37,712 nt of DNA, taken from Allobosea sp. 12-68-7. GTDB lineage: Bacteria > Pseudomonadota > Alphaproteobacteria > Rhizobiales > Beijerinckiaceae. This document shows, in pieces, positions 7,017-14,242 of the stretch. Location: positions 1 to 37,712 of the forward strand of contig NCCO01000016.1 in assembly GCA_002279705.1 (NCBI GenBank), given 5' to 3'. The notes beneath the pieces were generated by a model, which was given only the letters and a program-made list of their open reading frames with translations, was not told the DNA's origin and did no database searches. The first letter of the stretch is position 1. Every line of letters begins with the position of its first letter. The position numbers were made by a program, and so were the translations under genes.

Positions 7017-8405
7017 ATGGGTCGATCCGCGTGGGATCGCCGGGGGCTGACGCTGCTCGCCATGCTCGGTGTCGGCATCATGATGCAGACGGTGATCGCG
7101 GTGGTCTGGGGCGCGGCACCCGGCTCACGGCGAGACGCCTGGCCGGTCGCGCTGTCGCTTTGCTTCATGCTGTCCCTGTCGTCCGCGGGGCTGCTTTGGG
7201 CGGTCTGGCGGGCGCGGGACGTGCCAGCCGGCCTGGCTCTCGGCCTTGCCATCGCGGCAGCCGGCGTCCTGATGCGCGTGCCCTATTTCGGCGCAGGGCC
7301 GATGCTGGAGGACGATCATTTCCGCTATCTGCTCGACGGAGCCATGGTGGCGCACGGCCAGAGCCCCTATGCCCTCGCTCCCGAGGCGGTGCTGCGCAGT
7401 GCGGACGGCACCCTGGCACCACTGGTCGGGGCGGGGCGGGCTGCGATCACATCGATCAACTTCCCCGAGTTGCGCTCGATCTATCCCGGCGGGGCGCAAG
7501 CCGCGTTCGCGCTGGCCCACCTGATCGCGCCCTGGAGCCTCGACGCGCTGCGCGCTGTGTTCTTGAGCGCAGAGGCGCTGGCGGCTGTGATGGTCTGGTG
7601 GGTTCTGGTTTCGACCGGCCGTTCGCCGCTGCTGGTCACGCTCGTCTGGTGCAATCCGCTGATGGCCTTTTGCCTGACCGGGCAGGCGCATGTCGACGCC
7701 GTGCTCGCGCTGCCGATCATTGCCGCACTGCTCGCCGCCCATCGTCGCGCGGCCGCTTTGGCGGGCCTCGGTCTCGGGATCGCGGCGGGCGTCAAGCTGT
7801 GGCCGATCCTGCTCGCGCCGCTGGTCGCGCGGGCGCTGTGGCCCGACTGGCGGGCGCTGGCGGTCTTCGCGCTGGTGCTCGGAGCCACGACGCTGGCCCT
7901 CTGCGCGCCGCTGTTCTGGGCCAGCCTCTCCGCCCATGCCGGGCTGACGGCCTATGCCGGCGGCTGGTCCGTCAACAATGCGCCTTACGCCTGGGCCTCC
8001 TATCTCTTCCTCCAGCTTGTCGGGCCGGGAACGGGCGAGGTTCTGCTGCGCGCTCTGGTCGTCCTGACGGCGGGGGCGGCGAGCCTCGCGGTCGCGGCGC
8101 GCCGACCCGCAGACCTGGAGTCCCTGATCGCCCGCGCTGCGATTCTCGCGGCCGCCCTGTTCTACCTCTCGCCGGTCCAGTTTCCCTGGTATGCTGCCTG
8201 GTTCCTGCCCCTGGCGTCGGCCAGCGGATCATGGCCCTTCGTGGCCGCGTCGATCGGGCTGCCGATCTACTACCTGTTCTTTCCGCTCGCGGCGGCCGGC
8301 CTGCGCGACCTGCACGGCTACGGGCTCGCCGTCCTGCATCTCGTACCGGTTCTACTGGCCGCTCTTCTGATCCGCCGGTCGTCAGCCGCCGGAGCGTCGG
8401 CATGA
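7017..8405 (+). CDS. Polytopic membrane protein, GT87/GT39-like mannosyl- or glycosyltransferase
   Basis: About 462 residues with ten or more hydrophobic segments. Near the N-terminus, after two helices, EDDHFRYLLDGAMVAHGQSPYA matches the acidic first periplasmic loop of GT-C (polyprenyl-phosphate-sugar using) glycosyltransferases. YPGGAQAAFALAHLIAP, GQAHVDAVLALP and a GVKLWPILLAP segment are typical of GT87-like proteins. Start is uncertain: ATG 7017, GTG 7014 and TTG 6984 (overlapping the rhodanese stop) are in frame; 7017 gives a compact N-terminus. The stop overlaps the GT2 start by 4 bases, implying coupling. A GT2 enzyme that could make the polyprenyl-phosphate donor is encoded directly downstream. 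Confidence 0.75.
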   Translation: MGRSAWDRRGLTLLAMLGVGIMMQTVIAVVWGAAPGSRRDAWPVALSLCFMLSLSSAGLLWAVWRARDVPAGLALGLAIAAAGVLMRVPYFGAGPMLEDDHFRYLLDGAMVAHGQSPYALAPEAVLRSADGTLAPLVGAGRAAITSINFPELRSIYPGGAQAAFALAHLIAPWSLDALRAVFLSAEALAAVMVWWVLVSTGRSPLLVTLVWCNPLMAFCLTGQAHVDAVLALPIIAALLAAHRRAAALAGLGLGIAAGVKLWPILLAPLVARALWPDWRALAVFALVLGATTLALCAPLFWASLSAHAGLTAYAGGWSVNNAPYAWASYLFLQLVGPGTGEVLLRALVVLTAGAASLAVAARRPADLESLIARAAILAAALFYLSPVQFPWYAAWFLPLASASGSWPFVAASIGLPIYYLFFPLAAAGLRDLHGYGLAVLHLVPVLLAALLIRRSSAAGASA

Positions 8406-9112
8406 GCCTGAAAGGCGTGCGGATCGGCGTGGTCATACCGACCCGCAACGAGGCGCAGGCCCTGCCCGTGGTGTTGCGGGCCATGCCCGCTTTCGTCGAC
8501 GCGGTCGCGATCGGCGACCATCGCTCGACCGACGGGACAGCCCAGATCGGGCGCGATCACGGCGCCATCGTGGTCGAGGTCGACGGCCCCGGCTATGGCC
8601 GGGCCTGCCTGGCCGCGATCGCCGCGCTGCCGCCCGTCGATGTCATCGTGTTCATCGACGGCGATGCCGCCGACGATCTCTCCGCCATGATCCGCCTCGT
8701 CGAGCCCATCGTCGACGGACGGGCCGACTTCACGCTGGGTTCGCGCGTCTTGGGGCGGCGTGAAAGCGGCGCGCTGACGCCCCAGCAGGTCTTCGGCAAC
8801 TGGCTCGCCTGTTCGCTGATCCGGCTGGTCTGGGGCGAGCGCTTCACCGATCTCGGGCCGTTCCGCGCTGTCTCGTGTCGCGAGTTCGAGCGGCTGGGGA
8901 TGGCCGACCTGAATTTCGGCTGGACGGTCGAGATGCAGATCAAGGCGGCGCGCAAGCGCCTCAGGACGATCGAGATCCCTGTCGACTACCGGCGCCGCAT
9001 CGGCGTCTCCAAGGTTTCGGGAACGCTCGGCGGCGCGGTCAGGGCGGGCGTCAAGATTCTCTGGGTCATCGGCCGCGAGGCTCTGCGCCCGCCGCACCGG
9101 GAGACGCCCTGA
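8402..9112 (+). CDS. DPM1-like family 2 glycosyltransferase
   Basis: 236 residues, GT-A fold. IGVVIPTRNEAQALPVVL begins the nucleotide-binding half, followed by DHRSTDG (39-45, where many relatives have DDGSTDG), GPGYGRACLAAI, and the DxD motif FIDGDAADD (85-92). LGSRVLGRRESGAL and FTDLGPFRAV follow, then a conserved FGWTVEMQIKAAR. There are no C-terminal membrane helices. The pattern resembles polyprenyl-phosphate mannose/glucose synthases, which use a nucleotide sugar to charge a lipid carrier. This fits a donor-making role for the membrane GT-C protein just upstream, with which it overlaps (ATGA). Confidence 0.83.
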   Translation: MSLKGVRIGVVIPTRNEAQALPVVLRAMPAFVDAVAIGDHRSTDGTAQIGRDHGAIVVEVDGPGYGRACLAAIAALPPVDVIVFIDGDAADDLSAMIRLVEPIVDGRADFTLGSRVLGRRESGALTPQQVFGNWLACSLIRLVWGERFTDLGPFRAVSCREFERLGMADLNFGWTVEMQIKAARKRLRTIEIPVDYRRRIGVSKVSGTLGGAVRAGVKILWVIGREALRPPHRETP

Positions 9113-9816
9113 TGCGGAGCGAGGCGCCGATCGGCTTCGGCCTGATGTGCAAGCCGCCGCGGCCCGGGGCGGCCAAGACCCGGCTGGCCGCGGCCATCGG
9201 CCCCGACAGGGCGGCGCGCCTGGCGCGCGCCTTCCTCGAGGATTGCGCTGCCGCCGCCGTCGCGGCGGCCCGCCTGCAGCGGCTCGACCGCGCGGCGTTC
9301 TTTCGCCCGGCCGATGCCGCGACCGAGATCGGCGCGATCCTCGGGCCGGGATGGCCCCTGGAGTTTGCCGATGCCGGCGATCTCGGTGGGACGATGCGCG
9401 ATGTCCTCGCCCGGCTGTTGCAGCGCTGCCCGGGCGGCGCGATCATCATGGGCGCGGATGTTCCGCTGATCACCGGCGAGGTGATCGCCGCCTCCGCGCG
9501 CAGCCTTCGCGAGGGCGATGGCCGCCGGATCGTGCTCATCCCGAGCGAGGATGGCGGCTATTGCCTGATCGGCCTGCGGTCGCTGCAGGCGGCAGCCGCC
9601 CTCTTCGATCCGATGCCATGGAGCACTTCGGCCGTGCTGCGCGAGACGCTGAACCGCGCCGACGCCGCCGGCCTGACCGTGCAGATGCTGCCGCCGCAAC
9701 GCGACATCGACGAGGCCGCCGATCTCGACTGGCTGCGCGCCAGCCTGGCGAGCGGCGACGCAGCGGCGGCGTTCACCCGCGCCGCTCTGGCCGGCATGGC
9801 GGAGGCGCGGCCATGA
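9112..9816 (+). CDS. TIGR04282-like (CofC/GT-A-like) nucleotidyl- or glycosyltransferase
   Basis: 234 residues. GLMCKPPRPGAAKTRLAAAIG near the N-terminus gives the K-x-P-x-x-G-x-x-K-T-R-L signature. ALARAFLEDC-type helix, LGGTMRDVLARLL, IIMGADVPLIT (D-x-P motif) and EDGGYCLIGLR follow, then a final DIDEAADLDWL. This is the layout of TIGR04282 proteins (cofactor guanylyltransferase-like, GT-A fold). They were named for arsenosugar neighbourhoods, although the true product is unproven. It overlaps both neighbours by 1-4 bases. No arsM or arsS is visible in this window, so an arsenosugar role should not be assumed. Confidence 0.83.
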   Translation: MRSEAPIGFGLMCKPPRPGAAKTRLAAAIGPDRAARLARAFLEDCAAAAVAAARLQRLDRAAFFRPADAATEIGAILGPGWPLEFADAGDLGGTMRDVLARLLQRCPGGAIIMGADVPLITGEVIAASARSLREGDGRRIVLIPSEDGGYCLIGLRSLQAAAALFDPMPWSTSAVLRETLNRADAAGLTVQMLPPQRDIDEAADLDWLRASLASGDAAAAFTRAALAGMAEARP

Positions 9817-10946
9817 CCGGGCACCGGCTGGTTCTGGTCGGCGGGGGGCACGCCCATGTGCAGGTGATCCGCGCGCTGGCGCAGCGACCCGAGCCCGGCA
9901 TGGCGATCACGCTGGTCACGGATCGGTTGCTGACGCCCTATTCGGGCATGCTGCCCGGTCATGTCGCCGGGCTCTACAGCCATGCCGAGATGCATATCGA
10001 CCTCGGCCGGCTGGCGGAGGTCTGCGGCGTGACGCTGGTCCGCTCCGCGGCCGCCGCGATCGACCGCGCCCGGCGGACGCTGACCACGGAGGACGGTGCC
10101 AGCGTTCCCTACGACACGCTCTCGCTCAATGTCGGCATCACGCCGGATCTGTCGGGTATCGCCGGCGCCGAGCAGCACGGCATCCCGGTCAAGCCGATCA
10201 GCAGCTTCATTGCGCGTCTGGACGCGCTTCTGGAGGCGGCCGCCAGGGCCGGTGGCCCGCGCCGCATCGTCCTGGTCGGCGGGGGCGCGGCCGGGGTGGA
10301 GCTTGCGCTGGCGTTGAAGGCGCGGCTGACGGGGCTCGATCCGAAGGGCCGGCCGTTCTGGATCGGCCTCGCCGCGAGCAACGGACTCGTCGCCACGCTC
10401 AATGACGGCGTGCGCCGGCGGGCGAGAGCCGCGCTGGCCCGTCACGGCGTGACCCTGCTGGACGACTTCCGTGTCGTCGAGATCAACGCGCAAGGTCTGC
10501 GCGCGCAGGACAAGCGATTCGTCACGGCCGATGCGGTGCTGGTGTCGACCGCGGCGCGAGCTCCCTCCTGGCTGGCCACGACCGGGCTTCCCACGGATCG
10601 CCATGGTTTCGTGCAGACGACGCGGTCGCTGACCTGCATCGATGATCCCGCGGTCTTCGCCGTTGGTGACTGCGCGACCGTGGCCGAGGATCCGACGCCG
10701 AAAGCCGGTGTCTTCGCCGTCCGACAGGGTGCGGCACTCACCGCCAACCTGCGCCACAGGGCGCGCGGCGAGGCGCTGGCACCGCATCGGCCGGACCGGA
10801 ACTATCTGACGATCCTGATGACCGGCGACGGGTCCGCCATCGCCGGCCGTGGCGGCTGGTTCGCGGTCGAGGGCCGGTGGGTCTGGCGCTGGAAGGACTG
10901 GATCGACAGACGCTTCATGCAGCGCTTTTCGGAATTCCGGCGCTGA
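9813..10946 (+). CDS. SelD-N-terminal-like FAD/NAD(P)-dependent oxidoreductase
   Basis: 377 residues, NDH-2-like flavoprotein. LVLVGGGHAHVQVIRALA (near residues 5-22) is the FAD-binding start; the GHAHV form is typical of oxidoreductases related to the domain fused to selenide water dikinase in some bacteria. TPYSGMLPGHVAGLYS follows. IVLVGGGAAGVELALAL is the NAD(P)H site, and VFAVGDCATV is the second FAD contact. The end (WFAVEGRWVWRWKDWIDRRFM) is amphipathic and may touch the membrane. No kinase domain is attached. It is the last gene of the 3288-10946 run, overlapping the previous gene by four bases. Electron acceptor unknown; a quinone, sulfur or selenium/arsenic compound is possible. Confidence 0.85.
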   Translation: MTGHRLVLVGGGHAHVQVIRALAQRPEPGMAITLVTDRLLTPYSGMLPGHVAGLYSHAEMHIDLGRLAEVCGVTLVRSAAAAIDRARRTLTTEDGASVPYDTLSLNVGITPDLSGIAGAEQHGIPVKPISSFIARLDALLEAAARAGGPRRIVLVGGGAAGVELALALKARLTGLDPKGRPFWIGLAASNGLVATLNDGVRRRARAALARHGVTLLDDFRVVEINAQGLRAQDKRFVTADAVLVSTAARAPSWLATTGLPTDRHGFVQTTRSLTCIDDPAVFAVGDCATVAEDPTPKAGVFAVRQGAALTANLRHRARGEALAPHRPDRNYLTILMTGDGSAIAGRGGWFAVEGRWVWRWKDWIDRRFMQRFSEFRR

Positions 10947-11022
10947 CCCTCGCCGGAGCATCGCTCCCGCCGCGCCGTCATGTCCGGTTTCGTGAAAAAG
11001 GGCGCGACAGCAGGATTGTGCG

Positions 11023-11658
11023 TCACCACCGCAGCACGGCGCGGCCGAGTGCTGCCCCCGCCAGGCCGACGATCAGGGCGGCGAGGCTGTACCAGGTCGC
11101 GACGAAGAGCGGGCTGTCCTCGTTGCAGAACAGGCCGTAGGCGAGGATGGCGAGGCCGGCGGAGGCGAGGCCGGCCAGCGCGCCGGCGGCCATGGGCTCG
11201 GTCGTGGCTCCGCGCCGGAGGATCGTGAGCGAGGCGACCAGCGGCAGGGCCGCCAGGGCTGGCACGAGCGTGAGGCAGGTGATGATGCCCTTGCCGAAGA
11301 GCCGCGCCCACCAGCCGTCGAGACCATGGCGCAGGAGATCGGTCGCCACGATGAGGCCGAGGAACCCGACGACGGCGAGGAGCCATTTCGAGGCCGCCGA
11401 AGCCTGGGCCTCCGGCCGCGAGAGGTCGAGCGCGCCCGAGATCGCGCTCAGGGCGATCAGCGCACCGAGCATCAGCTTCACCAGCGTCGGCGTCAGGCCC
11501 GCCGCGATGAGATCGGGGCGCACGCCCGTGATCGCGAGAAAGCCGCCCCCTGCAAGCGTGGCCGCTGCCGGCCACCAGCGCAGCAGGATCGCGCTGACGG
11601 GCCTCGGCTGGTTCGGCAGATCCTGAACCAACAGCTCGAGCATGTCATCGGTTCGCAT
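11023..11658 (-). CDS. nrsF: NrsF-family (DUF1109) membrane anti-sigma factor
   Basis: 211 residues with six predicted membrane helices, for example FLAITGVRPDLIAAGL, LLAVVGFLGLIVATDLL and LAILAYGLFCNEDSP. This is the DUF1109 layout known from Caulobacter NrsF, which holds an ECF sigma factor at the membrane until a metal or oxidative signal. The short cytoplasmic N-terminus (MRTDDMLELLVQDL) carries the conserved start seen in the family. A cysteine lies in FGKGIITCLTLVPAL and another in LFCNEDSP; cysteines in this family have been linked to sensing. The gene overlaps the sigma gene by 14 bases and has its own AGGGGAG ribosome site. Gene name follows the family. Confidence 0.9.
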   Translation of the reverse strand: MRTDDMLELLVQDLPNQPRPVSAILLRWWPAAATLAGGGFLAITGVRPDLIAAGLTPTLVKLMLGALIALSAISGALDLSRPEAQASAASKWLLAVVGFLGLIVATDLLRHGLDGWWARLFGKGIITCLTLVPALAALPLVASLTILRRGATTEPMAAGALAGLASAGLAILAYGLFCNEDSPLFVATWYSLAALIVGLAGAALGRAVLRW

Positions 11659-12214
11659 CGGTTCTCCCCTTGAAGGTCCGGGCCAGCTTCTTCAAGGCCC
11701 GATGCAGCGCGACCCGTACCGCGCCCTCGCTCATGCCGAGTTGACCGCCGACCTCCGCGGCGCTGCGCCCGGCGAGCGAGACCTGCTCCACGATGTGACG
11801 CTGGCGACCGTCGAGGGCCGACAGCATGCGGTGGACGTCAAGCTGACGCTCGCCCCCCTCCTCGGGCGCGGCGAGGGTCTCGACGGCGTCGTCGAGGTCG
11901 ACCTCGCCGCGCGCGCCCACGCGGCGCAGGAGGTCGATCGTCTTGTGACGCGTCACCGCGTTCAGCCAGGGCGTCAGCGGCATCGACCGGTCCCAGGTCG
12001 CGCGTTTCAGATGGACCGCCAGAAGCGTCTCCTGAACGATGTCCTCGACATCAGCCTGCCCACGTCCCGCGCGTGCCAAGACGTGCCGCACCCTCCCCCG
12101 CACATGCGGAACGAGGGCGGCCAACAACATCTTGTAGGCGACCTGATCGCCATCGAGCGCCAGTCGCATCAGGCGGCTCCATTCGTCTTCGCGTTCTGGC
12201 TGGCGTTCGTGCAC
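11645..12214 (-). CDS. sigF: ECF sigma factor, SigF type
   Basis: About 189 residues. Region 2 contains the DVEDIVQETLLAVH motif and LTPWLNAVTRHKTIDLLRR; region 4 has DGRQRHIVEQVSLAGRSAAE and a helix-turn-helix around GMSEGAVRVALHRALKKL. The frame is open to an ATG at 12229, but that codon lies in the -10 of a sigma-F-type promoter. GTG at 12214 keeps the family-like N-terminus (EDEWSRLMRLALDGD) and leaves almost no leader. ATG at 12169, with GGAG 7 bases upstream, is the other candidate. The gene is co-transcribed with the DUF1109 anti-sigma factor. It likely directs RNA polymerase to the GTAACG-N16-CG(A/T)A sites in this region, including its own. Confidence 0.9.
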   Translation of the reverse strand: MHERQPEREDEWSRLMRLALDGDQVAYKMLLAALVPHVRGRVRHVLARAGRGQADVEDIVQETLLAVHLKRATWDRSMPLTPWLNAVTRHKTIDLLRRVGARGEVDLDDAVETLAAPEEGGERQLDVHRMLSALDGRQRHIVEQVSLAGRSAAEVGGQLGMSEGAVRVALHRALKKLARTFKGRTDANR

Positions 12215-12228
12215 GCAGCATCCATTCA

Positions 12229-12254
12229 TTCGGGCCGGACTGCCGGTTCGTTAC
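12229..12254 (-). promoter_or_regulatory. Sigma-F-type autoregulatory promoter of sigF-nrsF
   Basis: Minus strand GTAACG (12254-12249), 16 bases, CGAA (12232-12229). It suggests positive autoregulation, the usual arrangement for ECF sigma factors. Transcription would begin near 12222, so translation begins downstream of the first ATG and the leader is very short. Confidence 0.7.
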
Positions 12255-12376
12255 AGGCGACAGCACGCATCTGCAAAGCAGCTTTGCGTGAGGCGGGCCG
12301 TATGGACAGGGCGAGCCCGCGCAGCCTGCCGGTGCGCGCTGCACGTCAAGCTTCACGACAAAGTGTCGGGGACGTC

Positions 12377-12402
12377 GTAACGAAGCGTGCCTCGGCTGCG
12401 TA
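12377..12402 (+). promoter_or_regulatory. Sigma-F-type promoter of the radical SAM-DUF302 pair
   Basis: GTAACG at 12377-12382, 16 bases, CGTA at 12399-12402. Transcription would start near 12410, about 20 bases before the GTG start at 12433 and just before the GGAG ribosome site. Confidence 0.55.
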
Positions 12403-12432
12403 TCGCTTGATGAATGACGTCGGAGTCCAGAT

Positions 12433-13380
12433 GTGAACGCGCCAACCCTCATGCCGGCCAAGTTTTTCGATCCTGTGCGGACCGCCAAGGGCGAGCGGCG
12501 GGCGAGCGTCCGTCTCACGCAATTGGAGACGCTCTGGTTCAATACGGGCACGCTGTGCAACATCACCTGCCAGAACTGCTACATCGAAAGTTCCCCCAGC
12601 AACGACCGGCTGGCCTACCTCTCGCTGGCCGATGTCACGACCTATCTCGATGAGGTACGGGCCGAGCGGCTGCCGGTCCGGATGATCGGCTTCACCGGCG
12701 GCGAGCCGTTCATGAACCGCGACATGATCGCGATCCTGACGGAGACGCTGGAGCGCGGGTTCGAGACGCTCGTGCTCACCAATGCGATGCGGCCGATGAT
12801 GCGGCACCAGGTCCAGCTCGGGCAGCTGCGCGAGGCACATGGCGGGTTGCTGCGGTTTCGGGTGTCGCTCGACAGCCATCGTGCCGCCATCCACGATGCG
12901 GAGCGGGGCGCGGGCTCCTTCGACAAGGCGATGGAGGGCTTGCGTTACCTCTCGCGGGAGGGCTTCCAGATCGAGATTGCCGGTCGGCATCTGGACGCCG
13001 AGCCGGAGACGGCTGCGCGCGCGGGTTATCGCGAGCTGTTCGATCGCGAGGCGATCACGGTCGACTGCGACGACCCGGTGCAGTTGGTGATCTTTCCGGA
13101 GATGACCCCCGACGGCAACCCGCCGGAGATCACCGAGGCGTGCTGGGGCATTCTGGACAAGAGCCCGGACGACGTCATGTGCGCGACATCGCGAATGGTC
13201 GTGCGGCGCAAGGACGCCGATGCGCCGGCGGTCGTGGCCTGCACCCTGATCGCCTATGACGAGCGGTTCGAGCTTGGCCGCACGCTGAAGCAGGCGGAGG
13301 TCGCGGTGCCGCTGAACCATCGCTCCTGCGCGACCTTCTGTGTCCTGGGCGGCGCGGCCTGCGGCGTGAAGAAGTCCTGA
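12433..13380 (+). CDS. Radical SAM protein with Cys-rich C-terminus
   Basis: 315 residues. The GTG start at 12433 follows GGAG at 8 bases; the ATG at 12431 is in another frame and hits a stop at once. The cluster-binding CxxxCxxC is CNITCQNC at about residues 40-47, preceded by LWFNTGTLC. GFTGGEPFMN is the SAM-binding GGE motif, and LRFRVSLDSH follows the usual barrel order. After the barrel come several further cysteines, ending in SCATFCVLGGAACG, suggesting one auxiliary iron-sulfur cluster as in twitch/SPASM proteins. It is not ArsS, whose motif region (CNQACHHCHVD-type) differs. It is followed by a DUF302 gene. The substrate is unknown. Confidence 0.85.
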   Translation: MNAPTLMPAKFFDPVRTAKGERRASVRLTQLETLWFNTGTLCNITCQNCYIESSPSNDRLAYLSLADVTTYLDEVRAERLPVRMIGFTGGEPFMNRDMIAILTETLERGFETLVLTNAMRPMMRHQVQLGQLREAHGGLLRFRVSLDSHRAAIHDAERGAGSFDKAMEGLRYLSREGFQIEIAGRHLDAEPETAARAGYRELFDREAITVDCDDPVQLVIFPEMTPDGNPPEITEACWGILDKSPDDVMCATSRMVVRRKDADAPAVVACTLIAYDERFELGRTLKQAEVAVPLNHRSCATFCVLGGAACGVKKS

Positions 13381-13411
13381 TCCCCAAAACCTCGCAGTCG
13401 GAGTTCACCAG

Positions 13412-13864
13412 ATGACACGCGCCTTGGCCATGAGTCTTGCCGCCCTGCTGCTGACGACCGCGACGGCGCTGTCCCAGAACCTCGCCACGGTCGAAAGCCG
13501 GTTCGCCGTGAAGGAGACTTCGGACCGGCTGGCGGCCGAACTCGAGAAGCGGGGCATCCGCATCGCCGCGCGGATCGACCATGCCGCCGCGGCCAAGGCC
13601 GCCGGGCTCGAGATGCCGCCGACCGAGGTCATCATGTTCGGCAACCCGCGCCTCGGCACGCCGTTGATGCTGGCCCAGCCCTCGGTGGCGATCGAACTGC
13701 CGATGAAGATGCTGGTCTGGCAGGACGGGACCGGGACGGTCATGATCGGCTATACGCCCCCCTCGGCGCTCAAGGAGCGTTATCAGATCATCGGACAGGA
13801 CGAGGCACTGACCGCGATGGCCGGCGCGCTCGCCGGTCTGGCCAAAGCCGCCGGCGGTCAGTGA
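13412..13864 (+). CDS. DUF302 protein, exported
   Basis: 150 residues with a clear Sec signal (LAMSLAALLLTTATALS). The mature part has the DUF302 pattern: VKETSDRLAAELEKRGI, RIDHAAAAKAAGLEMPPTEV, IMFGNPRLGTPLM, and LPMKMLVWQDGTGTVMIGYT. DUF302 domains are small alpha/beta proteins often found next to thiol, sulfur or metal-stress genes and are of unknown activity. It follows the radical SAM gene after 31 bases, with GGAG before its ATG, so both probably share the sigma-F-type promoter at 12377. Confidence 0.9.
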   Translation: MTRALAMSLAALLLTTATALSQNLATVESRFAVKETSDRLAAELEKRGIRIAARIDHAAAAKAAGLEMPPTEVIMFGNPRLGTPLMLAQPSVAIELPMKMLVWQDGTGTVMIGYTPPSALKERYQIIGQDEALTAMAGALAGLAKAAGGQ

Positions 13865-14242
13865 TCGACGACAGGGGCACGACCATGTCACGGCGTAGAG
13901 CGGCCTCCGTGATCTCCACAGAACGCGCCGTTGGACGTCAGCCGTCAGTCCGGTTTCGAAAACCCGAGGTTCGTCGGCCTCTACGACGCTCGCGGCATTC
14001 ACCGACGCGGCCGGTCGCGTAGCCTTGAACCCCTCAGGTTCGCCCGCCTGTAGAGTTCAACCGTTTCTCGATATTCGGGCGCTGGACGCTTGAGTGCGAG
14101 CGAGCGCTGCAAATCCCATGGCTTGGGTATGGTGCGCCACTCACCGCCGAGGATTCCGGGACGTCATCCCGCTTCGCCCCCTCCGCACGACGATCGTGAG
14201 CGCCCCATCCGGCCGCGGCCGCTGCAGCCGGGCTACCGACAG
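13865..14242. other. Intergenic region without a recognised gene
   Basis: About 378 bases between the stop of the DUF302 gene and the stop of pstS (convergent genes). I see no credible ORF, RNA or strong terminator. A weak inverted repeat, TTGAAC (14025-14030) and GTTCAA (14055-14060), is the only structure noted. It may contain termination signals for both flanking genes. Confidence 0.4.

Noticed and set aside
7031..9112. Long 693-residue plus-strand ORF
   Set aside because: Its first half is out-of-frame reading of the GT-C membrane gene; only the part from 8402 is real.
9147..10946. Long 599-residue plus-strand ORF
   Set aside because: It begins in the wrong frame of the TIGR04282 gene; the true FAD oxidoreductase gene starts at 9813.
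12937..12948. GTAACG matches inside coding sequence, such as the antisense match in the radical SAM gene
   Set aside because: They lie within genes and lack a -10 at the right spacing.
9112..13380. Arsenosugar biosynthesis pathway
   Set aside because: TIGR04282/TIGR04283-like genes are present, but arsM and arsS are not; the radical SAM motif differs from ArsS.
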